In this document: piece by piece, positions 12,523 to 23,538 of the stretch | How the letters are laid out: each line of letters opens with the position of its first letter | How positions within the stretch are numbered: the stretch's first letter is position 1 | From: Gymnopus androsaceus JB14 | Taxonomy: Eukaryota; Basidiomycota; Agaricomycetes; Agaricales; Omphalotaceae | Reading direction: 5' to 3' | DNA length: 64,000 bases | Assembly: GCA_009733575.1 (NCBI GenBank) | Contig: ML769644.1 | Location: 31,897 to 95,896, forward strand | The notes under the pieces: model-generated | Databases searched by the model: none | What the model saw: the letters and a program-made list of their open reading frames with translations, nothing else | Told to the model about the DNA's origin: nothing | Position numbers and translations under genes: made by a program

Positions 12523-13034
12523 AGTGGTTTGTGAATACAAGTGTTTCCCCCCATCACCTGAGTGATAAAGGTTGTTGGCCAGCAGAGCATAGGTCTAATT
12601 TGCAACATAGACTCCAGATTGTGATCGGGAACTAGCTTCATGATTTATCCTTTTGTCCAGTGTACCTTTGTGCTACACTAGAAGTGTCAACAAAGAGTTC
12701 GGTCAGACTTAACACTACCAACCCATCCAAAAACCAAACAAGTTGTTGGATAAGTACTTAGCTGCCGGTTGTCCGGCCGCTCTGCACACCACATGTACCC
12801 CTATCTGCTTCCACATATAAAGTAGATACAAATTATCAATTAATTGTTCTTTCCCCCCGTTCTCGATGCTCGATTCCCTCCTCTGTCGAGGTTGTACCGA
12901 CTGAGCCTGCTTGTTTCTCAACACAAGTGTTTGGTGACTATTGTTCATGTGGTGATATTGTTCATGCCTCAACTGTTTGTGTGGTCATATCATTGACACC
13001 TTGACTGTTGGAGCTGGTTAGAATACCACACCCA
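12523..13034. repeat. Dispersed repeat copy B, split by a solo LTR
   Basis: About 330 bp closely matching copy A at 6159-6493, interrupted at 12744-12923 by a solo LTR. Its right end (GGTTAGAATACCACACCC) abuts the 3' LTR of the copia element at 13035, so the copia element also landed in this repeat. The missing remainder of the repeat was not found beyond the other copia end. Confidence 0.7.
12744..12923. mobile_element. Solo LTR, 180 bp, 5-bp TSD CAAGT
   Basis: Begins TGTTGGATAAG and ends CTCAACA, the usual TG...CA form with a short inverted terminus. Flanked by the perfect duplication CAAGT (12739-12743 and 12924-12928). Repeat copy A shows the empty site with one CAAGT. It contains a TATA-like ATATAAAG. 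No internal domain is left. Confidence 0.9.
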
Positions 13035-13296
13035 TATTAGAAGGCTATATCTTGCAGAATATTATTTGGTGGGGTAAAAGCTATTGTTATTTCAATAGTG
13101 AGCTCTTTATATACTGTATAAATTATATTTCTGCAGTCTGCAGTACTGTGCATTGATATATATCACTGTGCAAGCTGTGCATTAGCTGCAGTTGTGGCTG
13201 TGCCACTACATCTATAGTAATTATCATCCGATAATAAATAATATCAAACTACTAGGCAAGTAGGGTTCTGGACTGTTCCAGCTTGCCATTCCAACA
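13035..13296 (-). repeat. 3' LTR of the copia element
   Basis: On the minus strand it starts TGTTGGAATGGCAAG directly after the polypurine tract CTTGAGGGGGAG (13297-13308) and ends CCTTCTAATA. From about 13035 to 13225 it matches 20660-20855 with scattered differences. It contains the TATA-like string TATATAAAGAG. Confidence 0.85.
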
Positions 13297-13435
13297 CTCC
13301 CCCTCAAGCAGGAGATAGTCCAAGGCTTGCAGCAAAATGTTTTGCTTTGGAACTTGGAAGTGCCTTTGTAAATACATCAGCTACCATATCCTCAGCTGGA
13401 CAATAAATAAGTTGAATACTGCCATCTTCAATGCA

Positions 13436-14403
13436 TATGAGACCCGGTGCAAGAATGAATCTCAAACCAATGTATCCTGAATGTCCTGCCCCTTGATGTA
13501 GGTGGAGACCAAATGTGACCACCCAGGGTAACCATGCCGTAAGGTGGGTCTGGACAGTAGTATGAGTGCTGTATGGAACAGTACAAGCCTCAGAGGTGCA
13601 AGGAACAGTGTATGGGCCACCCAATGACATAATCAGGAGGAAGCGGGTGGTATTGGGGTCCAACAACCAGAAATGAGTGGAAGCGGATGGAGTATGGATG
13701 AAGGGGTGGTCCAAAAAGGTGTAGTAAGTCCAAATATGGATAATGCAGGTGCAATACAGCAAATGTGGATGGAAATAGGGTGGGAGCGGATGGAATAGGG
13801 TGAAAGCAGATGGGAATAGCATGGGAGCAGATGGAATTGAGTGAAAGCGGATGGTACCAGAGGTTCTAGAGGTAGCAAAACCCAAATAGGAAGCTCCCAG
13901 GGAACTTTGGTCATAAGGTCATAAACAGAGGTAGAAGACAGTGAGCTCTGGATGTAGATTTGGTATCTATGGACAGAGCCTCGCAGTTAATGCAGATGAC
14001 AGTGAGCCTTCAAACAGAGCTTGGAAGGCACAACTGGTTAGAACAGATAGAAACAGAGAGACAGAGACAGAAGCAAAACAGGATCAATTTGGTAACAATG
14101 GTAATAACCAACTAGGGTACATGAACTTGGGGTGTCTACTTATATACTGTAGGGTGGCTGTGTAAGTCGTCGGGAGGCCTGATGGATGGTTATCAAGTGC
14201 GGGAGGCACCCGGGAGGCAGGATAACTGGTAATCACATGTAGAAAGTGCCCGGCAGGCAAGATAAATGGTAAATAAGGATGGAAAGCGCCACAGTTTAGG
14301 TAATGAGTGCGGGAAGTATCCGCGGAGGGTCAGAAAGCGTGGGAAACATCAGCAGGTGGATAGCGGGTGCAGGGAGTGTCTGGAAATGAGCCAAGGCCTG
14401 ACA
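13436..14403 (-). mobile_element. Solo LTR, family alpha copy 1, 968 bp, 5-bp TSD
   Basis: Minus-strand start TGTCAGGCCTTGG, end GGTCTCATA (mutated from the CA end seen in copy 2). Flanked by ATGCA at 13431-13435 and 14404-14408. It inserted into the RNase H frame of the copia element. It carries a TATA box (ACAGTATATAAGTAGAC) followed by a CT-rich tract. Copy 2 is at 55669-56765. The short minus-strand frames inside (Pro/Ser/His-rich) come from a minisatellite with CCGCTTTCACTCAATTCC-like units and are not genes. Confidence 0.9.
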
Positions 14404-14919
14404 ATGCAGTAACAAATGAAATGATACCGGATGTCAATATGCTTTGTACAAGCATGGAATTGACTGGCTTGTGAGTGTGCTAGTGCAATTGCTGATTGAT
14501 TGTCACCATAAAGTGTGAAAGATCCATTGATTGGGCCAAAAAGTTCTTCCAAGAATTGGCGAAACCAAAGGGCTTCCTTAGCTGCATGAGTTAAGGCAAT
14601 ATATTCAGCTTCAGTTGTTGATAAAGTGTCAAGTTTTTGTTTCTTAGAACTCCATGATATGGCACCACCATCAAGTAAGAATGCATATCCAGAAATGGCG
14701 CGGCATGTTTCTTGTGACATTCCATCTGCATCAGAATTGTATTTCAAGGCCCAGTTTCCAATTGGGTCCTCCAAATGTGAGTTTCCAGTGTTTTGTACCT
14801 TGTAAGTATCAGAAAATACATTTCAATGCTTCCCAATGTATGCGTCTGGGATTAGCCAGATATTGCAAAATATCTGATACTGCAAAAGATAAATCTGGAC
14901 ATGTTCCAGTTGACACCAA

Positions 14920-15825
14920 TGTTATGAGCCAGCCCCCCTACACTTTTCCAACTAATAACTACCCACAACTACTGGGTTATCTTATCTCACAACCATCAAC
15001 AATCAGTTCCAGTCATGTGGATACACTTACATACAGCTGGCATAGCCTCCCCATAGCCTTCACTGGCTGTACAACAGCCTAATGAGGCTGTATACATGGC
15101 CACACCATAGCCTTCACTGGCTGTACCACAGCCTACTGAGGCTGTACCTATAGCCACACCATAGCCTCCAAGGGCTATGCACACAGCCCACACTCAACTC
15201 AATACTTATTCACATAGCCACTTCATAGCATACCAAGGCTATGTACACTGCCCACTAATATCTGAATACCTAGATACAGCCTCTCTACAGCTTTAGCACT
15301 GCCAGAGATATACTACAATCCTATTGGCTAGTTCTATTATATAGCATAGCCTTACATACAGTAGAAACACTATAAAAGCTGGGCTAAATCCACTGTAAAG
15401 CCCCAGCTTGAGTATTTTGATTAACTTACTTCTCTTTGAGATTACCATCTTGAAGATATTGATCTCACTGTCTTGTTTACTTTCTGCTGTCTCAACTACA
15501 TTTGATCTCTGATCAAATCTTCCTGTTACCATTACTGTTGACAACCAACTGTCCAGTACTTATTTACTACTACATCTACTACTGTTGACAACCAGTGTTC
15601 AGAAATTATCAGCTACTACTACTAATACTATTGACAACCAGTGTCCAGTACTTATCAACTAATAACCTTACTTACAACACTTATTACATCTAAAAAAGGT
15701 ACATGTGTAGTTATTGTCTACACATAGTGACTCCCACTGTACATAGACTTACTAATAACTCTATTGATCGATTGTTTACTTACATATTACATCACTTAAG
15801 TAGTCTCATAGATTAGCTCCTAACA
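14920..15825 (-). mobile_element. Solo LTR, family beta copy 1, 906 bp
   Basis: Minus-strand start TGTTAGGAGCTAATC, end GGCTCATAACA. Flanks are ACCAA (14915-14919) and CCCAA (15826-15830), a 5-bp duplication with one mismatch. It contains degenerate tandem units of about 50 bp (CATAGCCTTCACTGGCTGTA). Copy 2 is at 29158-30857. It inserted between the RT C-terminus and RNase H of the copia element. Confidence 0.85.
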
Positions 15826-16080
15826 CCCAATTAATCTTTCCTGTACCTTTGCGAAATGGTACATGAGCCATTTCTGCAATTTCAAGAGGATCAGTAGGAC
15901 ATTGGTCCTTTGAAAGGTGTACATTTGGGACCATGGGTGTTGCAAGTGGTTTACAATCTGCCATGTTCATTTCTCTAAGGGCTGATTCAATGAATGCTTC
16001 TTGTGATAGAGAAATTGTCTGATTTTCACAATCTCTATTTACTTTCATACCAAGAAACCAATCAATTGGCCCCAGAAGGG

Positions 16081-16400
16081 TGACTTGATATTTTGCGAGA
16101 TCTTGGCCTTATGGTAAAGTGCTACTACGAGAGAGCAAGTGGATACGGCAAGAGACTGAGTGGAGTCTGCGAGACAATAACAGTGGAATGCATGGGATGG
16201 TGATACAAACAAGTGGATACCACAAGAAAGTGCTCCATGTATAGTTCGATAAGATATATTTACCTTTGATATTCCAACACTCCCCTTCAAACCTTTGCTA
16301 ATCCCATGGATGCTGCAAAGTGTTTGGCTTTCATCAAAGGTAAGGCTTTGGTGAAGATGTCTGCCATCATGTTTTCGGTAGGGCAGTAGGTAAGACGATT
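16081..16400 (-). mobile_element. Fragment of a second copia family (RNase H end plus LTR) inside RT
   Basis: In minus-strand order: RNase H tail LNRLTYCPTENMMADIFTKA and HFAASMGLAKV with its own stop, polypurine tract GAAGGGGAG, then an LTR-like 199 bp (16279 down to 16081) that starts TGTTGGAATATC and ends CAAGTCA. Then the host RT resumes. The tail is related to, but clearly different from, the host copia tail at 13304-13435. It is joined exactly where the middle of RT should be, so this is a recombinant or template-switch product rather than a clean insertion. Confidence 0.75.
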
Positions 16401-16779
16401 CAATATCCCAATTATTTCTGGCAGCAATTGCAAGGATTGAACAAAATGAGGCAAGTTTCGCAACTGGTGCAAGAGTTTCGAAGAAATCCACTCCCTCAAC
16501 TTGGGTAATCCCTTTTGCCACTAATCTTGCCTTATACTTATCAATATACCCATCCTTTACTTTAATTTTCAATGCTCATTTGCAGTCCATCACATTGTGG
16601 TCTGTTGGCCTAGAAACAACTTGCCATGTTCCAGCATCAAGTGAGGTTTGTAATTCACTCTTTATAGCTTCCTTCCATTTCTCCCAGTCAGCTCTCTGTT
16701 TGGCTTCCTCATAAGATGGTTCAAAACCTTCAGCCTCAATTGAAGCTGCTGCAAGTCCAAATTCCATCGCATCATCCTG

Positions 16780-16938
16780 CATCAGCAAAACCTGTATGTA
16801 CTCCAGAGTGCTCCAGAGCACTGACAGCTGTCAAAAAGCCACCAAACTGCTCTGGAGCACTCTGGAGCACTCTGGAGCTGGTACCCTTGCTCCAGAATGT
16901 ATTAAGATGCCTTATCAACCATACAGGTTTTGCTGATG
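16780..16938. mobile_element. MITE, 159 bp, CATCAGCAAAACC termini
   Basis: Inverted ends CATCAGCAAAACCTGTATG and CATACAGGTTTTGCTGATG, with inner palindromic CTCCAGAGTGCTCCAGAGC units. It lies in the copia pol frame. Removing it and one copy of a 2-bp CA joins ESKED to QDDAMEFG in frame, which suggests a 2-bp duplication. The ends resemble those of the 24078-26473 foldback element. Confidence 0.75.
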
Positions 16939-17677
16939 TGGTCTTCTTTGGATTCTGGAGCTGGGAGTTGAATTCCTGTTGTAACTATAGGTGCAGATGG
17001 CCTGTTGTCTGTATGGCATTCACCACTGAGTAAATCCTGTACTTTTTGAGTTGCAGTACATGTCCTTGGTCCTTCTATGATATTCCCTTCACTTAGTTGT
17101 GAAGAGACATCATATCTTAGTCTGGGTTTAGCTTTGGGAGTTTCAGGTAATATTGGAAGAATTGCGGGGGCAGATTGAGGTACTGGTAAGTTTATTGGTT
17201 TTGCTGGATTCAATGGTGGATTTGGAGCTGACTGTACCGGAGTTGATGCATTTGAGCTGGAATTTTAATTTTTTGTTTCTGCCTGGATTGGGTTTGGAAT
17301 GAATCCATCATTCTCCCCCTCATGCCGAATCCCACCAGGCACAAATGTTGGTGCATCCTGATCAAATTTAATGCTCCTTTCCACTGATATCTTTCGATTT
17401 TCTGGCCAATAAATACTACATCCACTGGACTCTAGATCAAATCCAAGCCAGTGCCCAATTCTTGCCCTTCCTTCAAGTTTTGAATTGGTATCATCATGTA
17501 CTCATACCTTTGCTCCCCACTCCTGAATGTGAGATAAGTTTGGTTTCTCAGCAAACATGACTTTATAAGGTGTTTTATTACCTAATGCATGTGTTACTGA
17601 CCGGTTCTTTAACCATATTGCATGTTTCAAAGCTTCTCCCCATAAGTTCCTTGGCAATCCACTAGAATGTAGCATTA

Positions 17678-18070
17678 CTGTACCATTTCAATCGAGTGTT
17701 CATCCAGGATGATGCATGATGCATTGACACCACCAGTTCATTGGTTCATTGACCTCAATGATGCATGATGGAGAAATATTTGAGTTCAGTTCACCACAAA
17801 TTTAGTGCTTGTCCAGAGCCCAATATACTTGAAATAGTTTGTTGTGAGCTGAGGAAACAATAATAGCTAATTGTACAGCATTTTTTGATAGCCAATGCAG
17901 CTGTACATGGGGAAAAAAACAGCTGCGAACAGAAAATTTATTATCTAGGTAGAGAAATGATGGATTTGATATTAGTTCAGAGGCACATATGATGCATGAC
18001 GAATTTGGGTTTTAGTTCAGTTCAGAGGTGCCCATGACGCATGACTGAACGCTCAATCGAAATGGTACAG
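17678..18070. mobile_element. Tc1/mariner-type MITE, 393 bp, TA target
   Basis: Ends CTGTACCATTTCAATCGA and TCGATTGAAATGGTACAG are exact inverted repeats, flanked by TA (17676-17677, 18071-18072). Removing it and one TA restores the integrase frame ERIG-VMLHSSGLPRNLW. It shares the terminal CTGTACC with 22072-22335 and 25935-26314. It has no coding capacity. Confidence 0.9.
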
Positions 18071-18757
18071 TACTCCAATTCTTTCCAAAAGTGTTCTGTT
18101 GAGTCTCTCAGCAACTCCATCATGTTCTGGGGTATTATGAACAGTAAGATCTCTTTTCATACCTTCTTCTGCCATATATTTATCAAATGTACCACTTAAA
18201 TATTCTCCCCCTCTGTCTGAACCTAACACCTTTACTCTAAAGCCATTGCATGAGCTTCTGATTCATGAGTTACCTGCATTCTTACACTGAATTTCACCCA
18301 ACACTTTGTCTTTCTTGTCATATATCTTGCAGGTATCTCCTCGAAATAGCACTGCACCTCCAGCTGCAGCTATGCAGCTAATTGACACTGGAATTGTAAC
18401 ATGCATATCTCCTCTTCCAATGGCCTCAAATGTTCCACTATCAGCAGATCTTACACCTTTGGGTGCAATAGGGATAAACTTGATAAACTTTTCCTTATAT
18501 GGAGACATATGGCGTGATGCACCTGAGTCATGAAGCTCAGTGACTCCACTCAAACATTTCTCAGCATTTGCCAAGAATACACTATCATATCCAGTAAGTG
18601 CTTTCCTGAAATCATCAACAATGATTTCTGTACATTCAATGTCCTCTAGTTGCTGCCTTTGTACAGCACTTTCATCAGGAACATTAATTTCTATTAAGAT
18701 AGGCTGCTCTGGTAAATACTTCCTTACCTCTTGATCTTCTTCGTTATCTGAGTCATC

Positions 18758-19930
18758 CTATACCTCTTGTAGGTCAGTGATCTCAGTTTCATCAATGTCA
18801 TTAAACCAGACATTGTCATCAACAGGTTCAGCAGTCCAATCTATTGGATCTACACTTCTGTCTGAAATATTCTGCAGTCTAGGCATCAAATTGCCATCCT
18901 CAGATTCTGTATCACTGTAATCCACAGTACTATGTGAGAAACATACTTCAGGTGAGTTCTGTCCTAACTCTGAGCTTCTACATGAACCAGTTAGTAATTC
19001 ATTGTCCCCATTGGACCACAGGTATTCATCATTGAAATACATCCCATGTATACCTCCCAACTGTTCATTAACATTATCTAGGTCTTCCCTAGGCTCAACA
19101 TACCCTGAAAGGTTTTCCTGAACCATTGCTTCCCATTCAGTGTCTGTCATCTCAGTCACATGCCATGCAGAGAGATCATCATCTGCAAAATTTGCTTGTT
19201 CTTTACCTTTTCCCTTATTCCAGTTCTTTGGCCACTGGCATTCCTTTCCTCCTCCTTCCTTAAAGCAATCATGCTTCATATGACTAATCTTACCACAGTT
19301 AAAACATTTAACTGATTTCTTGTTTGCAGCTTTCTTCCAAGTGCCTGCAACATTATAGGCAGCTTCCTTGGCTCCTGAATGTGTATCATTTTGCATTCCC
19401 AGGTTGCATCTATCTGCCTCATCCTGGATACCTCTAATATAGGTGTCCACATCAATGTTCTGCTTAAGGAGAGATGCTGTTGCTGTAATTGCAGCAAGGT
19501 AGGGATCATATGACCTTGGTAAAGCAGTCATAATTATTGCAATAAAACTATTATTGCCAGGATCTGCTCCCATTGCAATGAGGTCTTCACGAATTGCAAT
19601 CACATGGGTAATGTAGTCTCTTACATCACCATCATTTACGCACCACTCATCTTATAGCTTGTGCCTTAAATCCACCATCATCATCTTTGACTTCTTTTCA
19701 AATTCATCTACCAACTTTTTCCACATCTTTCCTACCAAAGTTTCATTTTTAATCTTCAAGAATAGTGAGTCCGGTAATGTATTCGCTATGCCTTGCTTAA
19801 TTACTGCTGATTCAGTTGTCCATATCTTCATTGTCTTTTCCCATGCTTCAATAGCAGCTTTTTCTGTTGATGTTACATTAGAAGCATCAGCAACAGATGG
19901 CTTCAAAGTGGGGACTGCCATTTCAGACAA
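18758..19930 (-). pseudogene. Copia Gag with zinc knuckle
   Basis: Two frames, 19652-19930 and 18758-19603, make one Gag, with a lesion between them near 19604-19651 (stop/frameshift). The N-terminal half has EAWEKTMKIWTTESAVIKQG (UBN2/gag-like helices). The C-terminal half has the CCHC knuckle CFNCGKISHMKHDC and a basic linker. The acidic tail follows up to about 18758. An in-frame TAG near 18755 separates it from the protease. Confidence 0.85.
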
Positions 19931-20125
19931 ATAATCCTGAAGTCTGGCAGCTTCAACTGCAAGATAAATCGGTCACGATGTATGACCAATTAGAACCATC
20001 AGCATTGCACTTGGGCAAATGGAGGAAGTAATCCCCAAGCTTAGAGTTGCTTGTATTACTAGTAGACATTTTAGGTAACTTTAGATGTTAGATTCAAAGT
20101 TGCTGAGTTCAATACTTGTTGTGAT

Positions 20126-20599
20126 TAGTCATGGGCAAGAATCATGAATCATCAAGGATACCCTAGTCATGATCCTTGAAAATGATTCTAGGATAGAGTC
20201 ATACCACAAAAAAAAGGATCATGACTCTACTCCAGAGTAGAGTTAGAATCACCTGGTTTGGGACCTAGGATACTCTAGCAAGGATACTCTTAAATACTTG
20301 CTATGTGCTGTATATGATGTATTGTGAGTGAAATGTGTCTGAAACATCAATATTGCTACTGCTGAGGGTTGTATACTAATATTTAATACATCTAATACAA
20401 CACTTATTGGGTTATTCAATGTTCACTCCAGAGTATCCTTGGATTGATTTGACTCTTGACTCTAGGTGATCCTATCCTAGAGTCACTTGTGCTTAAGTGA
20501 TTCTACTTGTGGCTAGAGTTAAGATCATGGGTTTTGGAGTGAGAGTATCCTAGCAAAGAGTCAAGAGTCAGATAGAGTCATGATTCTTGCCCATGACTA
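20126..20599. mobile_element. hAT-type MITE, 474 bp, 8-bp TSD
   Basis: Ends TAGTCATGGGCAAGAATCA and TGATTCTTGCCCATGACTA are inverted. Perfect 8-bp duplication GTTGTGAT at 20118-20125 and 20600-20607. It lies in the untranslated leader between the copia LTR and Gag. Much of the inside is palindromic (CTAGGATA / TATCCTAG units). Confidence 0.92.
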
Positions 20600-20659
20600 G
20601 TTGTGATGAGTAGTCTCAAAGATATCTATTTATATTCAGTCAAGGTTGGGCCCATAACC

Positions 20660-20855
20660 TATTAGAAGGCTATATCTTGCTGAATATTATTTGGTGGGGT
20701 AAAAACTATTGATATTTTTATAGTGAGCTCAGATGAGCCCTTTATATACTGTACAAATTATATTTCCGCAGTCCGCAGTACTGTGCATTGATGTATATCA
20801 CTGGGCAAGCTGTGCATTAGCTGCGGTTGTGGCTGTGCCGCTACATGTATAGTAA
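20660..20855 (-). repeat. 5' LTR of the copia element, outer end lost
   Basis: Matches the 3' LTR (13035-13230) from the inner end CTAATA to about TATAGTAAT, then changes abruptly to TACTACCTACTTGGGC. That is the end of the neighbouring Tc1/mariner element. The expected first 70 bp of the LTR (from TGTTGGAATGG) was not found in the window. Next to the inner end lies GGTTATGGGCCCAACC, the likely primer-binding region. Confidence 0.8.
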
Positions 20856-21730
20856 TACTACCTACTTGGGCACTCGGAAAGTAACGGTCCAGTGGCATGT
20901 GATCAATAAATCTGCTTACTGTCAATTCAAGCTCTTTGCTATGTACAACACTCTACGCTACCTCTATCTTACCAAAATTGTAGATAGAGCTTTTTTATCA
21001 CGAATGCAAGATATTACCACCATCAGTATCGCATGTGTCCCCCATTTGCCTCCAAAACCACCTTGACAATATCATCCATCCAATCAATATACTTGTCAAT
21101 GTCAGCAATGTCCATTGCGTCCCAGACTTCCTGAACTGCACCTTTGAGCTCATGTAGAGATGAAGGATGATGAGGCCGAGCTCTGATGCCTTTTTTGAGC
21201 TCGCGCCAAACACATTCGATGGGATTAAGGTCGGGCAAAGATGGAGGATGTGGAAAATGCCAATGTTATGGTCATCAAGCCATTTCATTGTTGTTTTGGC
21301 TTTGTGACTCGGTGCACTCTGTTGAAATGCAATACCATGATTCACTGACTTCATATTCTCCCAGAAATCTGCCTCTAGGACCTGCTCTTGGTACCGCTGA
21401 GCATTGATCCCACCTCCCTTCCCTCCTGGATATTTGAGCACTACCAACGGTCCTTTTTTCCCTTTCAAAATGCAAGCCCACACCATTACACAAATGGAGG
21501 ACTGCTAAAAAGTTGGCACCAAGCAGTTCTTGTCGTATTCTTCATCTTTGCGGTTGAATAGGTACTTTGAGATGGGTCCAGTCTGGGCATACTGGTATAT
21601 CCAATGGAGCATTTCTGTGGATGGCTTCAGCTGTGCATCAAAATCTGCTGACATCCATTTGCTGCTATTCTAACTCTTATATGGGCTCAAAGATGCTCTT
21701 TTGTTAGAAATTCTACTGCCAAGGCACCTG
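20856..21730 (-). pseudogene. Tc1/mariner transposase, broken
   Basis: Minus-strand frames give, in order, EEYDKNCLVPTF, VMVWACILKGKKGPLVVLKY, GGKGGGINAQRYQEQV, SAPSHKAKTTMKWLDDHNIG, then after a frameshift near 21240 PDLNPIECVWRELKKGIRAR and IDWMDDIVKVVLEANGGHM. The DDE-family layout is clear (Q..APSHKA and DLNPIE). The second Asp of the triad (usual Q-D-x-A-P) reads Q-Q-S-A-P. The N-terminal HTH region is too eroded to define. The presumed left end starts at the TA at 20856 with CTACCTACTTGGGCACTCGG; the other end was not found. Confidence 0.8.
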
Positions 21731-22071
21731 TGAGCATGCTGACATCTAGCTGCTTTTCATTCACAAATATGCTTCTTACAAGGGTGATAAAAATCTCCAG
21801 ACAAAATACAAATATATCTTTTTCTGTTCTTTTACATATGTGTTTTTGTCTTTTGTGTTTTGTTCTTAAGCTAACTGACCAGATAGCCCTATCATCTCCA
21901 AAAGAGTCTCTGCCATTGGCTCATTCTGACTCCCACTGTCCTTGAAACTCAATCCTTCTTCCCTCAAATCTCCCACCTACATTACATGGACAGACATTTT
22001 GGTTTGCTTATGATCTTGCAGGCATCTGTCATTTGACTTCCAACACCGCAAGCATAAATGGTGATAATTTA

Positions 22072-22335
22072 CTGTACCGTTTCGAATTCAAGTTCAGTAA
22101 TGCGTGACGTGGGGTGCTGAACTGGTGTAATCTCCATCTTTGTAACACATAAAATTAGCCTCCAAACTCAAAGATTCGGCGCTTATAGGCCAAATTTGGC
22201 GGCCACTATAAATATGAACTCAGACTGAACTAAATTTGCAAACATAACGCCGCCTGATGGTGGCTGAACTATGAACTGAATAGGTCCAAGGTGTAACGTG
22301 TAACATTTAGTGAACTTAAATTCGAAACTATACAG
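22072..22335. mobile_element. Tc1/mariner-type MITE, 264 bp, TA target
   Basis: Ends CTGTACCGTTTCGAATTCAA and TTAAATTCGAAACTATACAG are imperfect inverted repeats, flanked by TA at 22070-22071 and 22336-22337. It has the family terminal CTGTACC or a one-base variant of it. Confidence 0.85.
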
Positions 22336-22725
22336 TATTGTCAGCACAAGGGTTGTTCAGGTTGGTCATGCTATCCATCATTTATTGTTGAAATCACATC
22401 TTTCATCTACTCCCAAATAGCTCTCTGCCCACCTCAAAATGCACAGATCTCTCCCACCTCTACCACACCCAATTCCCCCACCGCTACTTGACAGCTCAAA
22501 TGATCCCATGTGGTCAATTTTAGTGGAGGGAGAGAAGACAAGTGGAAGGAAGCTGCACTGAGTGTGAGGTGCCCCAGTTAGGGTATGGCCAGGGAATATG
22601 GTGTGTAAGCCAGTGGATGTTTTGATGTTTGATTTGGGACTTTGTTTGCTTTGCTTTGCATACATACACACTACTATTTGCCTATAGAGGGACTGCATTC
22701 TTTATGTACAGATATTCTGTAATGT

Positions 22726-23533
22726 TGTTAAGTCCGTGCGACCCGGAGTGGAGCGGCCGAGATATTGGACAGAAATGGTCCAGAAAGATTCCGGGTTGGA
22801 CCTTGCGAGTTATGGGACTCGGTGAAGCTATTGGCAACACCCTTGACATGCCGTAAGGTGTCCCGAGAGGAAAATAGTAAGGCAAAGTCTAAGCTAAGTT
22901 AAGACAGTAGGACCGAAGGCGTAGCCGAGGTTCGACCGAGATCACGTGGCTGTGTCGGCTTAGTAACCGGAATCTCGGTCAATTGGTCAAGGAAGGACTC
23001 GGAATGAGTACAAGGCCAGACTAAGTTGATTTTGGAGCTAAGGTTACTATACAAGTATGTACTACCTCAATACTGCCAATGGGGCCGATTTTCCGGGGCC
23101 GGACCGGACCCTCGGTAAGTAAAACAATAAAGTAATTCAGTACCAAAAGACAATAGTGAAGCGAAAGACAATAAAACAATAACAGGCATAAAACAATAGT
23201 GTGGGAATAGTTCCCGAGACTGGACCGGAGTTATACCGAGGTTATGCCGAGATGATCGACCGAGATATGCCGAGATAATCGGTCATAATACACCGGAAAC
23301 CTCGGCCGAGTGGCCGGAGTACTGGAAATGGTGTAGATTGACCAATATTAGTGAAGTGGTCAAAAGTCCGGAGTAACCGAACCGATGCAATGGCCGGAGC
23401 TGCCAAGCCAATGTGATGGCCGGACTAGCCGAGCCGATATGGTGGCCGGAGTTGCCGAGTCGGTAACCGGTTGGTTAGATATAGAATAGGGTCTGAGGGC
23501 TCGGTCGGTAATTCGGTAGGCATGGCTGTAACA
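22726..23533. mobile_element. Solo LTR, family gamma, 808 bp, 5-bp TSD AATGT
   Basis: Ends TGTTAAGTCCGTGC and GGCATGGCTGTAACA, flanked by the perfect duplication AATGT (22721-22725, 23534-23538). The coding direction cannot be fixed because the termini are symmetric (TGTTA..TAACA). The inside is rich in the hexamers ACCGAG and GCCGAG, repeated dozens of times. No coding domain. Confidence 0.88.
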
Positions 23534-23538
23534 AATGT

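Larger units (their letters stand above)
13304..16572 (-). pseudogene. Copia pol remnant: RT and RNase H
   Basis: The RT N-terminal part at 16400-16572 reads KYKARLVAKGITQVEG and FFETLAPVAKLAS. The RT C-terminal part at 15826-16080 reads IDWFLGMKVNRD and TISLSQEAFIESAL. The catalytic middle (with the Y/F-x-D-D box) is missing and replaced by foreign copia DNA. RNase H follows at 14404-14774: DADGMSQETCRAISGYAFLL, STTEAEYIALTHAAKEALW and GDNQSAIALAHSQ. After a solo LTR, the frame resumes at 13304-13435 with IQLIYCPAEDMVADVFTKAL. Removing the LTR and one TSD copy gives an open frame, so RNase H was intact when hit. A stop and a frameshift at about 14775-14920 show separate decay. Confidence 0.85.
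16576..18574 (-). pseudogene. Copia pol remnant: protease and C-terminal integrase
   Basis: The protease has the active-site motif HDSGASRHMS (about 18500-18540), followed by AAAGGAVLFRGDTCKIYDKK. A deletion near 18250 removes the GAG-pre-integrase zinc region and the first catalytic Asp. The integrase resumes with VKVLGSDRGGEYLSG, HNTPEHDGVAERLNRTLLER, GEALKHAIWLKNRSVTHALG, GHWLGFDLESSG and YWPENRKISVERS. Stops occur near 17260 and 17505. Two MITEs interrupt it (16780-16938 and 17678-18070). Excising either one with its duplicated bases restores the frame. Confidence 0.85.
13035..20855 (-). mobile_element. Ty1/copia LTR retrotransposon, dead, heavily nested
   Basis: Minus-strand element. 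The LTRs at 13035-13296 and 20660-20855 are close relatives of each other; the second is cut off at its outer end by a Tc1/mariner element. Between them, in minus-strand order, are Gag with a zinc knuckle, protease, integrase, RT and RNase H, which is the copia order. The pol region has lost the first half of the integrase and the middle of RT, and it holds at least six later insertions (13436-14403, 14920-15825, 16081-16400, 16780-16938, 17678-18070, 20126-20599). No target duplication can be tested because one outer end is lost. Confidence 0.9.

Noticed and set aside
13035..16400. CRISPR-like array of repeats
   Set aside because: Repeats are LTR minisatellites of uneven spacing in a eukaryotic retrotransposon; no spacers of equal length.
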